Assembly: GCF_022899355.1 (NCBI RefSeq)
Contig: NZ_JALJCK010000002.1
Span: 652,765 to 716,764, forward strand
Length of the DNA stretch: 64,000 nt
Reading direction: 5' to 3'
Origin: Shinella yambaruensis
GTDB lineage: Bacteria > Pseudomonadota > Alphaproteobacteria > Rhizobiales > Rhizobiaceae
The position numbers and the translations under genes are program-made. Position 1 is the stretch's first letter. Each line of letters opens with the position of its first letter. The notes beneath the pieces are model-generated. The model was not told the origin of the DNA, did no database searches, and saw only the letters and a program-made list of their open reading frames with translations. This document shows, one piece after another, positions 1 through 8,741 of this stretch.

Positions 1-705
1 TCGATCATCAGCGGCAACGACTTCGTCGCCGCCTATCCCTCGAACGGCATCAATGCCGAGGTCCAGTCGATCTTCTACGTGCTGGAGGACAGCCCGATCA
101 GGGAGATCAAGGACATTGCCGGCAAGAGCATCGCCGTCAACACGCTCGGCGCCCATCTCGACTACACGATCCGCGAGGCGCTGCATTCGGTCGGCCTGCC
201 GACGGATGCGGCCAACCAGGTCGTCGTGCCCGGCCCGCAGCTCGAGCAGGTGCTGCGCTCCGGCCAGGTCGACATCTCGGCCTTCGGCTACTGGCAGACG
301 ACCTTCGAGGGCGCGGCCAGCAAGAACGGCGGCCTGCGCGCGATCTTCGGCGACACGGACGTGCTCGGCGAGATCGCCGGCGGCTTCGTGGTGCTGCGCC
401 GCGATTTCGTCAAGGCGCATCCCGAGGCGGCGAAGACCTTCGTGGAACAGTCCGCCCGCGCGCTCGACTATGCCCGCGAACATCCCGAGGAAACCCGCAA
501 GATCCTCGCAAAGGCCTTGCAGGAACGCGGCGAGAACCCTGACATCGCACAGTATTTCCGCGGTTACGGCGTTCGTGCCGGCGGCCTTCCGGTCGAGCGG
601 GACGTACAGTTCTGGATCGACGTGCTGGTGCGCGAGGGCAAGCTGAAGCAAGGCCAGCTCGCGGCCAAGGACGTGCTCTATTCGCCCGACGCGGCGACGA
701 ACTGA
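1..705 (+). CDS. ABC transporter substrate-binding protein, sulfonate/nitrate type (5' end cut by window)
   Basis: The reading frame is open from base 1, so the N-terminus and signal peptide lie outside the window; 234 C-terminal residues remain. The visible part fits the NMT1/SsuA-like periplasmic-binding fold: a segment saying the ligand lobe is closed by 'IKDIAGKSIAVN' followed by a helix pair, then a second lobe with many Ala/Arg helices. The gene stops 8 bases before an SsuB/TauB-like ATPase, so it is the periplasmic receptor of that importer. Aliphatic sulfonates, taurine, nitrate or a related small anion are possible ligands; the sequence does not decide between them. A permease gene is not seen and should lie upstream. 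Confidence 0.8.
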   Translation, partial: SIISGNDFVAAYPSNGINAEVQSIFYVLEDSPIREIKDIAGKSIAVNTLGAHLDYTIREALHSVGLPTDAANQVVVPGPQLEQVLRSGQVDISAFGYWQTTFEGAASKNGGLRAIFGDTDVLGEIAGGFVVLRRDFVKAHPEAAKTFVEQSARALDYAREHPEETRKILAKALQERGENPDIAQYFRGYGVRAGGLPVERDVQFWIDVLVREGKLKQGQLAAKDVLYSPDAATN

Positions 706-713
706 GGCCCGCC

Positions 714-1484
714 ATGAGCCTTGCCCCCGCAGCGATCCGTGGAGAGGTGACGATCCGTCACCTCTCGAAATCCTACACGCTCGATGGCCGGCCGCTGCCG
801 GTTCTCGACAACATCAACCTGAAGATCCGCTCGGGCGAGAGCCTCGCCATCGTCGGCGCCAGCGGCTCCGGCAAGACGACGCTGCTGCGCATCCTCGCCG
901 GGCTGGAGGATGCCGACGGCGGCGAGGTGCTGATCGACGGCAAGGCCGTCTCGGGCGTCGGCGCGGAACGGGCGGTCATCTTCCAGGAGCCGCGCCTGCT
1001 GCCCTGGCTGACGGTGCTCGAAAACGTCGCCTTCGGCCTCGATACGCGCGGTGTTTCCCGCGAGGAGGCGAAAGCCCGCGCGCGGCGCTATGTCCAGCTC
1101 GTCGGCCTGCAATCCTTCGAGAACGCCTATCCGCGCCAGCTTTCCGGCGGCATGGCGCAGCGCGTCGGCATTGCCCGGGCGCTTGCCGTCCAGCCGGAGA
1201 TCCTGCTGCTCGACGAACCGCTCGGCGCGCTCGACGCCATGACGAAGATCGGCATGCAGCAGGAGCTGACGCGCATCTGGCGCGACGAGGACGTGACGAC
1301 CATCCTCGTGACGCACGACCTGGAGGAGGCGATCTACCTTGCCGACCGCATCCTCATCCTGCCGCGCGAGAAGAATGCCGCGCCGCGGCTGATCGAGATC
1401 GACCTGCCACGCCCGCGCGACCGCAGCGCGCCGGAATTCGTGCGCCATCGCGAGGAACTGCTGACCCTCTTCGGCCTGCACTGA
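714..1484 (+). CDS. ABC transporter ATP-binding protein, SsuB/TauB-like
   Basis: 256 residues, the usual length for the nitrate/sulfonate/taurine ATPase family. Walker A reads GASGSGKTT (about residue 46), the ABC signature LSGGMAQRV (about 144), Walker B ILLLDEPLGALD (about 162) and the switch His is in VTHDLEEA. It powers uptake of the ligand bound by the upstream receptor at the inner membrane. The ATG follows a GAGG ribosome site and lies 8 bases after the receptor stop. A hairpin terminator follows, so this is the last gene of its operon. The substrate is not determinable from the ATPase. Confidence 0.88.
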   Translation: MSLAPAAIRGEVTIRHLSKSYTLDGRPLPVLDNINLKIRSGESLAIVGASGSGKTTLLRILAGLEDADGGEVLIDGKAVSGVGAERAVIFQEPRLLPWLTVLENVAFGLDTRGVSREEAKARARRYVQLVGLQSFENAYPRQLSGGMAQRVGIARALAVQPEILLLDEPLGALDAMTKIGMQQELTRIWRDEDVTTILVTHDLEEAIYLADRILILPREKNAAPRLIEIDLPRPRDRSAPEFVRHREELLTLFGLH

Positions 1485-1511
1485 CCGCGACCGCGTACGA
1501 TTGCCTTTGAC

Positions 1512-1565
1512 CCCGCCTGCTCCGGCCGATAGACGAACGTCATCCGGCCGGGCAGGCGGGCTTTT
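1512..1565 (+). terminator. Hairpin terminator after the sulfonate-type ABC operon
   Basis: CCCGCCTGC-CCGGCC pairs with GGCCGG-GCAGGCGGG across a 15-base loop and is followed by CTTTT. Its position between the ABC ATPase and rarA fits a rho-independent terminator. Confidence 0.65.
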
Positions 1566-1613
1566 GCGTCAGGCCGCCGGGTTGGACAGGACCGTTTAAG
1601 ACCGGAGGACGCC

Positions 1614-2930
1614 ATGACCGATCTTTTCGACGCCGCACCGCGCACCGGCGCCATGCCGCTCGCCGCGGAGCTGCGCCCGGCGAGCCTGGACGACGTGATC
1701 GGCCAGGAGAAGATCATCGGCGAGGGCACCATGCTGCGCCGGCGCATCGCGGCCGGAAGGCTCGGCAGCATCGTGCTCTACGGCCCGCCCGGCCTTGGCA
1801 AGACGTCGATCGCGCGCGCCATCGGCAACATGCTCGGCAAGAACTTCCGCCCGCTGCATGCCGCGCACAACAACGTGGCCGACATCCGCAAGATCGCCGA
1901 CGAGGCGCGCATGCGGCCGACCCTGCTCTTCGCGGACGAGGTGCATCGCTTCAGCGCGACGCAGCAGGACCATCTCCTTGCGCTCTGCGAGGAGGGCGTC
2001 GCCGACTTCATCGGCGCGACGACCGGCAATCCCTACCATACGCTGACGCCCGCGCTCATCTCCCGCTCCACCATATTGAAGCTAGAGCCGCTGATGCTGG
2101 AGGAGATGGAGGAAGTGGTGCGGCGGGGGCTTCGCCACCTTGCGGCGCGCGGCATCGCGGTGGAGCTGGAACCCGACCAACTGCGCCGCATCGCCGGCCG
2201 CTCCGGCGGCGATGCGCGTCGCGCGCTGACGGTGCTTGAAAGCCTTGCCGTCGGGCACGCGCCGGGAAAACCCGTCGTCATCACCGAGGCGATGGTCGAG
2301 GAGGCCTATGCCGCCGCGCCCGTCAACCACGACCGGTCGGGCGATGCGCATTACGATGTGGTCTCGGCCTTCGTGAAATCGATGCGCGGCTCCGATCCCG
2401 ATGCGACGCTCTACTGGCTTGCCCGGCTGATCCATGGCGGCGAGGACCCGCGCTACATCGCCCGCCGCATCATGATCCACGCGTCCGAGGATGTCGGCCT
2501 TGCCGACAACACGGCACTGCAGACGGCGGTGGCCGCGCTGCATGCGGTGGAGAAGATCGGCTATCCCGAGGCGCAGATCATCCTCGCCCATGCCGCCCTG
2601 CACGTCGCCCGGGCGCCGAAGTCGAACTCCGCCTGCCGCGGCATTTCGCTTGCTCTCGCCCATGTGGCGAAAGAGGCGCCCTCGGCGGTGCCGATGCATC
2701 TGCGCGACGCGCATTACAAGGGCGCGGCGGCGCTCGGCCATGTCGGCTATGCCTTCCCGCATGACGACGGACGGGGCTGGAGCGAGCAGGTCTACGCGCC
2801 GGACGTTCCGCGCGGCGCCTTCTACCAGAGCGACGCCCGCGAGGCGGGGACCTTCGAGCGGCGGGCCGACGAGCACTGGGACCAGATCACCGGCCGGCCG
2901 ACGCCGCGCCGCTTCGGCGAGAAACGCTGA
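1614..2930 (+). CDS. rarA: Replication-associated recombination protein A (AAA+ ATPase)
   Basis: 438 residues, full length for RarA/MgsA. Walker A is GPPGLGKTS at about residue 57 and Walker B is LLFADEVHR near residue 105, which is the DExH-like form of the clamp-loader AAA+ group. The C-terminal half carries the family's conserved stretches SDPDATLYWLARL and HASEDVGLADN and the motif RAPKSNS. RarA acts at stalled replication forks, binding SSB and single-strand ends. The start has a strong GGAGG site 5 bases upstream (ACCGGAGGACGCC). It stands alone between a terminator and the convergent lipid gene; the stop codons are only a few bases apart. Confidence 0.93.
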   Translation: MTDLFDAAPRTGAMPLAAELRPASLDDVIGQEKIIGEGTMLRRRIAAGRLGSIVLYGPPGLGKTSIARAIGNMLGKNFRPLHAAHNNVADIRKIADEARMRPTLLFADEVHRFSATQQDHLLALCEEGVADFIGATTGNPYHTLTPALISRSTILKLEPLMLEEMEEVVRRGLRHLAARGIAVELEPDQLRRIAGRSGGDARRALTVLESLAVGHAPGKPVVITEAMVEEAYAAAPVNHDRSGDAHYDVVSAFVKSMRGSDPDATLYWLARLIHGGEDPRYIARRIMIHASEDVGLADNTALQTAVAALHAVEKIGYPEAQIILAHAALHVARAPKSNSACRGISLALAHVAKEAPSAVPMHLRDAHYKGAAALGHVGYAFPHDDGRGWSEQVYAPDVPRGAFYQSDAREAGTFERRADEHWDQITGRPTPRRFGEKR

Positions 2931-2933
2931 AGG

Positions 2934-3530
2934 CTAACGTCCGGTGAGGCCGACCCGGACCCGGTTGACCACCGTCCAGGCGAGCAGCACGCAGGCCATC
3001 GGCTGGATGTGCCACGTCCAGGCCGGCAACGTGCCGAAACCGGCGACGAGCGCGCCGAGCGCACCGAAGAGGAAGGCCCGGTCGCTCTTGCCCATCGGCC
3101 CCTCGTAGCTGCGGCCGTTGCCATGGGCGACGCCGAGCACGCCGGCGAACTCCGTCAGCGCCGAAAGGAAGACGATGGCCGTGAACCACGGCAGGGAAAA
3201 CGGCGCCACCAGCGCGAAGGGCAGGTAGAGCGCGGCATCGGAGACGACATCGGTGATCTCGTTGAGATAGCCGCCGAGCGGGCTCTTCTGGCCGTGTTCG
3301 CGGGCGAGCATGCCGTCGATGGCGTTGAGCCCCATGCGCAGCAGCATCCAGACGGGAACGAGCGCGAAAAGGGCGGACGCCGGATTGACGAGAAGGAGCG
3401 CGCCGATCCCCACCGAGACGAGCGCGGCGATCAGCGTCACCTGATTGGCCGTGACACCCATGGCCGCAAGCCGTCCCACCAGGGGACGAAGCAGGTTCTG
3501 GAAGGATGATTTCAGTTTATAGATCGACAT
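2934..3530 (-). CDS. CDP-alcohol phosphatidyltransferase family protein, YnbA-like
   Basis: 198 residues with five or six hydrophobic segments. The family motif begins DGMLAR at residue 72, then G86, with D94 and D98; the residue at the usual third acidic position is Asn90. I recall the same Asn in YnbA-type members, so it looks like a subfamily trait rather than damage. Enzymes of this fold move a phosphatidyl group from CDP-diacylglycerol to an alcohol in the inner membrane. Start chosen at MSIYKLKSSF; a longer reading frame upstream (to 3836) is Arg-rich and overlaps the divergent gene, so was rejected. It is divergent from the YnbC/D-like genes, whose other members suggest a shared lipid product. 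The alcohol acceptor is unknown. Confidence 0.82.
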   Translation of the reverse strand: MSIYKLKSSFQNLLRPLVGRLAAMGVTANQVTLIAALVSVGIGALLLVNPASALFALVPVWMLLRMGLNAIDGMLAREHGQKSPLGGYLNEITDVVSDAALYLPFALVAPFSLPWFTAIVFLSALTEFAGVLGVAHGNGRSYEGPMGKSDRAFLFGALGALVAGFGTLPAWTWHIQPMACVLLAWTVVNRVRVGLTGR

Positions 3531-3547
3531 GTCAGCTCGAATCCGCT

Positions 3548-3578
3548 CGATTGCGTGCAATAAAAGAGGATGCAATCG
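3548..3578. promoter_or_regulatory. Inverted repeat in the divergent lipid-cluster promoter
   Basis: CGATTGC at 3548-3554 and GCAATCG at 3572-3578 form a perfect 7-base inverted repeat with a 17-base spacer, midway between the starts of the two divergent genes (3530 and 3650). It could be an operator controlling both sides. No regulator gene is adjacent. Confidence 0.35.
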
Positions 3579-3649
3579 ACATGAAATCAACTGCAAACAT
3601 GCGTCCTCATCCGTATAGGTGCTGAGGTTTCCGCAGGAGAGATGACAGC

Positions 3650-5386
3650 ATGATCGAATCCGCCTTTGCGAGCCATGACGGCGTGGAGCTTTTCTACCGT
3701 GCCTGGCCCGCCCGTTCCGGCGCGGCGAAGGGCGCGGTCGTTCTGCTGCACCGCGGCCATGAGCACAGCGGCCGGGTGGCGCATATTGCCGAGGAGCTCG
3801 GGCTCGACGACTTCGCCTTCTACGCCTGGGATGCACGCGGCCATGGCCGGTCGCCCGGCGAGCGCGGCCATTCGCCGTCCTTCGCCCATTCGGTACGCGA
3901 TCTCGACTGCTTCGTCCGCCATATAAGCGAGACCGGCGGCTTTTCCATGGACCAGGTCGCCGTCGTCGCCCAGAGCGTCGGCGCCGTGCTGGCCTCCACC
4001 TGGGTGCATGACTATGCGCCGGATATCCGCGCGCTGGTGCTGGCTTCCCCGGCCTTCGACGTGAAGCTCTACGTGCCCTTCGCCAAGGAGGGCATCGCGC
4101 TCTGGCAGAAGCTCAAGGGCACGTTCTTCGTCAATTCCTACGTCAAGGCCCGCTTCCTGACGCATGATCCGCAGCGCATCGCCTCCTTCGAGGCCGATCC
4201 GCTGATCACCCGCCCCATCGCCTCCAACATCCTCCTGGAACTCTACGAGGCGGCAGACCGGGTGGTCGCCGATGCGCGCGCCATCACGGTGCCGACGCAG
4301 CTTCTCGTCTCCGGCAGCGATTTCGTCGTGCGCCATGCGCCGCAGCACCGCTTCTTCGAAAATCTCGGCAGCACGATCAAGGAGCGCCATGTGCTGCCCG
4401 GCTTCTACCACGACACGCTCGGCGAGCGGGACCGGGCGAAGGCGCTCGAAAAGGTGCGGACCTTCCTCCTCCAGCGTTTCGCCGAACCGCCCGTTGTGGC
4501 CGACCTGCGGCGTGCCCATCTTTCCGGCTACACCCGCGACGAGGCCGACCGGCTGGCGACGCCGCTGTCGCTGTTCTCCCCGCGCGGGCTCTACTGGGCA
4601 CTGACGCGCGCCTCGATCCGCCTCGGCGGCCTCTTCTCCAGGGGCATCGAGACGGGTTTGCGCACCGGCTTCGATTCCGGCTCCACGCTCGACTATGTCT
4701 ATGAGGACGAGGCCCGCGGCCTCGGCCCCGGCGGGCGGCTGATCGACCGGCAGTTCCTCGACGCGATAGGCTGGCGCGGCATCCGCCAGCGCAAGGTCCA
4801 TCTGGAGGCGCTGATCGGCACGGCGCTGGCGCGCCTGAAGGCCGAGGGGCGGCCGCTGCGCGTGCTCGACATCGCCGCCGGCCACGGGCGCTACGTGCTC
4901 GATGCGGTCGCGGCGTCCGAGGTAAAGCCGGAGAGCATCCGCCTGCAGGACTATTCGCCGATCAACGTGGAGAAGGGCACGGCGCTGATCACCGAGCGCG
5001 GCCTCTCGGACGTGGCGGAGTTCCACCGGGCGGACGCCTTCGACACGGAAGGGCTTGCCGCGATCGCCCCGCGGCCGACGCTTGCGATCGTTTCCGGCCT
5101 CTACGAGCTCTTCCCGGACAATGCCCTGATCGAGGCCTCGCTGGCCGGCCTCGCGCGGGCGACGGAGCCGGGCGCGCTGCTCCTCTATACCGGCCAGCCC
5201 TGGCATCCGCAGCTTGAGATGATCGCCCGCGCGCTGACCTCGCATCGCGGCGGCGAGGCCTGGATCATGCGCCGACGCACCCAGCAGGAGATGGACCAGC
5301 TCGTGGCGGCCGCCGGCTTCCGTAAGGTCGAGCAGCGCATCGACAAATGGGGCATCTTCACCGTCTCGCTGGCCGAGCGCATCTGA
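3650..5386 (+). CDS. Alpha/beta hydrolase fused to SAM-dependent methyltransferase, YnbC-like
   Basis: 578 residues, two domains. Residues about 1-285 are a monoacylglycerol-lipase-like alpha/beta hydrolase: oxyanion/HG region LLHRGHEHSG, nucleophile elbow AQSVG with Ser109 (first Gly of GxSxG is Ala), acid in VSGSD and His in GFYHD. Residues about 370-578 are a class I methyltransferase with SAM motif I LDIAAGHGRY near 405. The length and domain order match E. coli YnbC. The natural reaction is not known; the lipid neighbours suggest deacylation and methylation of a lipid or lipid head group. Start follows AGGAG at about 3635. The stop is 7 bases before the phosphatase gene. Confidence 0.82.
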   Translation: MIESAFASHDGVELFYRAWPARSGAAKGAVVLLHRGHEHSGRVAHIAEELGLDDFAFYAWDARGHGRSPGERGHSPSFAHSVRDLDCFVRHISETGGFSMDQVAVVAQSVGAVLASTWVHDYAPDIRALVLASPAFDVKLYVPFAKEGIALWQKLKGTFFVNSYVKARFLTHDPQRIASFEADPLITRPIASNILLELYEAADRVVADARAITVPTQLLVSGSDFVVRHAPQHRFFENLGSTIKERHVLPGFYHDTLGERDRAKALEKVRTFLLQRFAEPPVVADLRRAHLSGYTRDEADRLATPLSLFSPRGLYWALTRASIRLGGLFSRGIETGLRTGFDSGSTLDYVYEDEARGLGPGGRLIDRQFLDAIGWRGIRQRKVHLEALIGTALARLKAEGRPLRVLDIAAGHGRYVLDAVAASEVKPESIRLQDYSPINVEKGTALITERGLSDVAEFHRADAFDTEGLAAIAPRPTLAIVSGLYELFPDNALIEASLAGLARATEPGALLLYTGQPWHPQLEMIARALTSHRGGEAWIMRRRTQQEMDQLVAAAGFRKVEQRIDKWGIFTVSLAERI

Positions 5387-5393
5387 GGCGGCC

Positions 5394-6728
5394 ATGGGGG
5401 AGGGCGTCGCATCTGTCCTTGCCGTCGATCGCCGCGCGGTTTTTCGCGCGGCAGCGCTCTGGCTCGCCGTCCTGGCGCCGTTCTTCTACCTGACCTACGG
5501 CTTTTCCAACTGGCTGGCTGCGCAGCGGGCGGACGTGCCGAATCTCGCGTTCGGCTGGGAGCGGCACATCCCCTTCCTCGCCTGGACGATCCTGCCCTAC
5601 TGGTCGATCAACGCCTTCTATGCGCTCTCGCTCTTCGTCAACGAGACGCCGGCGGAGGTCGGCCGGCTGGCGCGGCGCTACCTCACGGCACAGGTCGTCG
5701 CCGTCCTCTGCTTCATCGCCTTTCCGCTGCAGGCGATCTTCGTGCGGCCGGAGACGCAGGGGCTGCCGGGCTTCCTGTTCGACGTGCTCGGCGGCTTCGA
5801 CAAGCCGTTCAACCAGGCCCCTTCGCTGCATGTCGCCCTGCTGGTGATCATCTGGGATCACTGGCGCATGCGGCTGCGGGGAAAGACGCTGGCGGTCTGG
5901 CATGCCTGGAGCTTTCTGATCGGCGTCTCCGTCCTCACCACCTGGCAGCATCACAGCATCGATATCCCGACCGGCGCGCTGCTCGGCCTCTCCGCCCTCT
6001 GGCTGTTCCCGGCCGGCCGGCCGTCGCCGCTGGCAGGGTTTCGCCTGACGGTCGATCCGAAGGCGCGGCGGCTCGCCGTCTGTTATGGCGCCGGCGCGCT
6101 GGTCTTCCTGTTCCTTGCGGTGTGGACGACGTTCGGCTCCGGGGCGGGGTTGCTGCTGCTCTGGCCGGCGCTTGCCCTCGCCATCGTCGCGCTCGCCTAT
6201 GCCGGTGCCGGGCCGGATGTGTTCCAGAAGGAGGGCGATGGCCGCATCAGTCTCGCAAGCCGCTGGCTGCTGATGCCCTACAGGCTCGGTGTGCGGGTGA
6301 ATGCCTGGTGGTGGACGCGGCGCCTGCCGGCCGCCGTCGAGATCGCTGACGGCGTCTTCCTCGGCCGGGTGCCGACGCGGCGTGCCCTTTCGACCTATGC
6401 CGCCGTCATCGACATGACGGCGGAGCTGCCGGGCCTTGCCGTTCCCGGCCTTTCCTGGCGCGCCTTCCCGGCGCTCGATCTGCTGCCCCTCTCCGCCGCC
6501 CGCATCCGCGAGGCGGCGCTCGCCGCCGAGGAAGCGGGGCGGCATGGGCCGGTCCTCGTCTGCTGCGCGCTCGGCTTCCAGCGCAGCGCGCTCGTCGCCG
6601 CCTGCGTCCTGATGCGGACGGGGCTTGCGGCCAGCGCCGTCGCGGCCGTCGCCCAGATCAAGGCGAAGGGGCGGCCGGTGCATCTTGCGCTGGAAACCTA
6701 TGCCGCGATCGAGGAGGCGGCGCGATGA
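5394..6728 (+). CDS. PAP2-type phosphatase fused to dual-specificity phosphatase, YnbD-like
   Basis: 444 residues. The N-terminal two thirds is a multi-pass membrane PAP2 domain: PSLHVAL near residue 140 and HHSIDIPTG near 186 correspond to the second and third PAP2 motifs. Residues about 310-440 form a cytosolic dual-specificity phosphatase domain with the Cx5R loop CALGFQRS near 391. This is the YnbD arrangement. PAP2 enzymes hydrolyse lipid phosphates such as phosphatidylglycerol phosphate or phosphatidate; the role of the second phosphatase domain is unknown. It sits between the YnbC-like gene and a small membrane protein and overlaps the latter by ATGA, so is translated with it. Confidence 0.82.
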   Translation: MGEGVASVLAVDRRAVFRAAALWLAVLAPFFYLTYGFSNWLAAQRADVPNLAFGWERHIPFLAWTILPYWSINAFYALSLFVNETPAEVGRLARRYLTAQVVAVLCFIAFPLQAIFVRPETQGLPGFLFDVLGGFDKPFNQAPSLHVALLVIIWDHWRMRLRGKTLAVWHAWSFLIGVSVLTTWQHHSIDIPTGALLGLSALWLFPAGRPSPLAGFRLTVDPKARRLAVCYGAGALVFLFLAVWTTFGSGAGLLLLWPALALAIVALAYAGAGPDVFQKEGDGRISLASRWLLMPYRLGVRVNAWWWTRRLPAAVEIADGVFLGRVPTRRALSTYAAVIDMTAELPGLAVPGLSWRAFPALDLLPLSAARIREAALAAEEAGRHGPVLVCCALGFQRSALVAACVLMRTGLAASAVAAVAQIKAKGRPVHLALETYAAIEEAAR

Positions 6729-7162
6729 CGGACTGGCGGGCGATCGTCGCGGATGCCATCCGGCGCCTCCGGCGCAACGGCCTTGCCGGCGGCGCGGCGG
6801 CGCTGCTGATCCTCGCCGCCGCGCCGCCGACGGCCGGCGCCCATGGTTTCACCGGGCCGCTCGCCTGGGGGCTGCTGCTTGCCTCCTGCCTCGTGCCGCT
6901 GGCATTTTCGGTGCATCTCCTGTTCGATGCCGCGCTGTTCCGGCTCGCCGCCTCCCATGACGGGGAAGCGGCGGGGCTTGCGGCCATCGACGACGTTCTG
7001 GCGCGCATGGGGCTTCGTGCCCGGGGCGGCGTTTCGGCAACGCTGCCGGAGCGCCTCCGGGGATGCCGGCGGCTCCTCTGGCTGCAGCGGATCGCATTGG
7101 CGGTCGCCGTCGCGCTCTACCTCATCCTGCTCCTCGACGGGATGGAGGGAGGCGGGGCATGA
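6725..7162 (+). CDS. Small inner-membrane protein of unknown function in the lipid cluster
   Basis: 145 residues, not recognised. Three hydrophobic segments are visible: about 20-38, 47-68 and 120-138, with an Arg-rich N-terminus and an Ala/Arg-rich cytosolic stretch between the second and third. No catalytic motif is evident. It overlaps the YnbD-like gene by ATGA at its start and the acyltransferase by ATGA at its end, so it is certainly translated as part of this operon. Its job may be structural, for example a subunit or scaffold of the neighbouring lipid enzymes; that is only inference from position. Confidence 0.72.
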   Translation: MTDWRAIVADAIRRLRRNGLAGGAAALLILAAAPPTAGAHGFTGPLAWGLLLASCLVPLAFSVHLLFDAALFRLAASHDGEAAGLAAIDDVLARMGLRARGGVSATLPERLRGCRRLLWLQRIALAVAVALYLILLLDGMEGGGA

Positions 7163-7812
7163 GCGCGAACGGCGCATCCCTGTTGCAGACGGTATCCGGC
7201 GCGGTGCTCGCCGGCCTTTCGCGCGCCGTCACCGGCGTGCGGCCGATCTGGGCCGGCTCGGCGCCCTACGGCCGGCAACGCATCTATTTCGCCAACCATG
7301 CGAGCCATGGCGATTTCATCCTGGTCTCCACCTGCCTGCCCTTTGCCGAACGCCGCCGCACGGCCGCCGTCGCCGGGGCGGACTATTGGAATGCCGGCCC
7401 GATCCGCCGCTTCATTTCCGGCAGGATGCTGCGCACGGTGCTCGTCGAGCGCAACTGGGTGGAGCGCACCGCCGATCCGATGCAGGTGATGCTCGCCGCG
7501 CTCGATGCGGGCCAGTCCCTGATCTTCTTTCCCGAGGGCACGCGCAACATGACGGAGGAGCCGCTCCTGCGCTTCCGCTCCGGCCTCTACAATCTCGCGG
7601 CGCTTCGCCCGGATGTCGAGCTGGTGCCCTGCTGGATCGAGAACATGTCGCGCGTCCTGCCGAAGGGTGCGCTCCTGCCGGTCCCGCTGCTCTGCCGCGT
7701 CGTCTTCGGCGCCCCGCTGGTGCTTCAGGCCGGGGAGGAGCGGAAGGCTTTCCTCGAGCGCGCCCGCGCGGCGCTTCTTGCCCTTGCGCCCCGAAAGGAT
7801 GGAACCCGCTGA
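7159..7812 (+). CDS. 1-acyl-sn-glycerol-3-phosphate acyltransferase-like protein (PlsC family)
   Basis: 217 residues. The acyltransferase block I NHASHGD (NHx4D) appears near residue 45 and block III FPEGTRN near 123, both intact. Family members transfer an acyl group from acyl-ACP or acyl-CoA to lysophosphatidate or a related lysolipid at the inner membrane. A start further upstream (7063) would run through the previous gene, so the ATG overlapping that gene's stop by ATGA was chosen. The stop overlaps the next start (TGATG). E. coli ynbABCD lacks this gene, so its presence is a difference from that cluster. Whether it is a housekeeping PlsC or specific to this pathway cannot be told; the location favours the latter. 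Confidence 0.86.
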   Translation: MSANGASLLQTVSGAVLAGLSRAVTGVRPIWAGSAPYGRQRIYFANHASHGDFILVSTCLPFAERRRTAAVAGADYWNAGPIRRFISGRMLRTVLVERNWVERTADPMQVMLAALDAGQSLIFFPEGTRNMTEEPLLRFRSGLYNLAALRPDVELVPCWIENMSRVLPKGALLPVPLLCRVVFGAPLVLQAGEERKAFLERARAALLALAPRKDGTR

Positions 7813-8741
7813 TGAGCGACGACACGCGTCTTTTCCTTGGCCTCGTCTCGGTGCTCGTCATCGCGAGCCTCGTTGCCGGCGTGCTTTCCTGGCGCAGCGA
7901 GAAACCGCTGCCGGCGACGCTCGAAAACCTCAATGCCCGCATCAAGGCCTGGTGGATCATGGTGGCAGGCATCAGTGTCGCCTTCCTGTTCGGCACGGGC
8001 GGCGTGATCCTGCTTTTCGCTTTCGTCTCCTTCGCGGCGCTGCGCGAATACGTCACCCTCACCAACACGCGCCACGCCGACCGCTGGACGCTGCTCGGCA
8101 TGTTCCTGATCATCGTGCCGGTGCAATACTACCTGATCTGGATCGACTGGTACGGGCTCTATTCGATCTTCATCCCCGTCTACTGCTTCCTCGCCATGCC
8201 GGCGCTGACGGCCATGCGCGGCGACACGTCCCGCTTCCTCGAACGGGTCAGCGAGCAGCAATGGGGCATCATGCTGTCGGTCTATTGCATCAGCCATGTG
8301 CCGGCGCTGGTCACGCTGCCCATTCCCGGCAACGAGGGGCGGGGCCTGCTGCTCATCGCCTTCCTCATCGCCACCGTGCAGGGCAGCGACGTGCTGCAGT
8401 ACATTTTCGGAAAGCTCTTCGGCAGGCACAAGGTCGCGCCGAGCATTTCGCCGTCGAAGACCTGGGAAGGGCTGGTCGGCGGCATTGCCAGCGCTTCGCT
8501 GCTCGGTGCTGGGCTCTACTGGCTGACGCCGTTCTCGCCGTTCGAAGCCGGCGGGCTCGCGGCGCTCGCCTGCATCATGGGCTTCTTCGGCGGCCTCGTC
8601 GCCTCCGCCATCAAGCGCGACCGCGGGGTGAAGGACTGGGGCCACATGATCGAGGGCCATGGCGGCATGCTCGACCGCGCCGACAGCCTCGTCTTCGCCG
8701 CCCCCGTCTTCTTTCACATCGTGCGCTACGCCTGGACGTAA
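7812..8741 (+). CDS. Phosphatidate cytidylyltransferase family protein, CdsA/YnbB-like
   Basis: 309 residues with about eight hydrophobic segments. The C-terminal CdsA signature is complete: SAIKRDRGVKDWG followed by GHGGMLDRAD, and the upstream SPSKTWEG is also typical. The enzyme makes CDP-diacylglycerol from CTP and phosphatidate. In this operon it would supply the substrate for the divergent YnbA-like transferase. Start ATG overlaps the acyltransferase stop by TGATG. A bacterium needs one housekeeping CdsA near dxr/uppS; this copy is not in that context, so it is likely a dedicated second enzyme. Confidence 0.87.
   Translation: MSDDTRLFLGLVSVLVIASLVAGVLSWRSEKPLPATLENLNARIKAWWIMVAGISVAFLFGTGGVILLFAFVSFAALREYVTLTNTRHADRWTLLGMFLIIVPVQYYLIWIDWYGLYSIFIPVYCFLAMPALTAMRGDTSRFLERVSEQQWGIMLSVYCISHVPALVTLPIPGNEGRGLLLIAFLIATVQGSDVLQYIFGKLFGRHKVAPSISPSKTWEGLVGGIASASLLGAGLYWLTPFSPFEAGGLAALACIMGFFGGLVASAIKRDRGVKDWGHMIEGHGGMLDRADSLVFAAPVFFHIVRYAWT

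Noticed and set aside
3587..5395. 602-codon open frame on the minus strand opposite the hydrolase-methyltransferase gene
   Set aside because: Antisense shadow of a high-GC gene: no family motif, Arg/Ala/Gly-rich, while the plus-strand frame has intact catalytic motifs.
5358..6683. 441-codon minus-strand open frame opposite the YnbD-like gene
   Set aside because: Low-complexity Arg/Pro/Glu-rich translation without a ribosome site; the opposite frame carries both phosphatase motifs.
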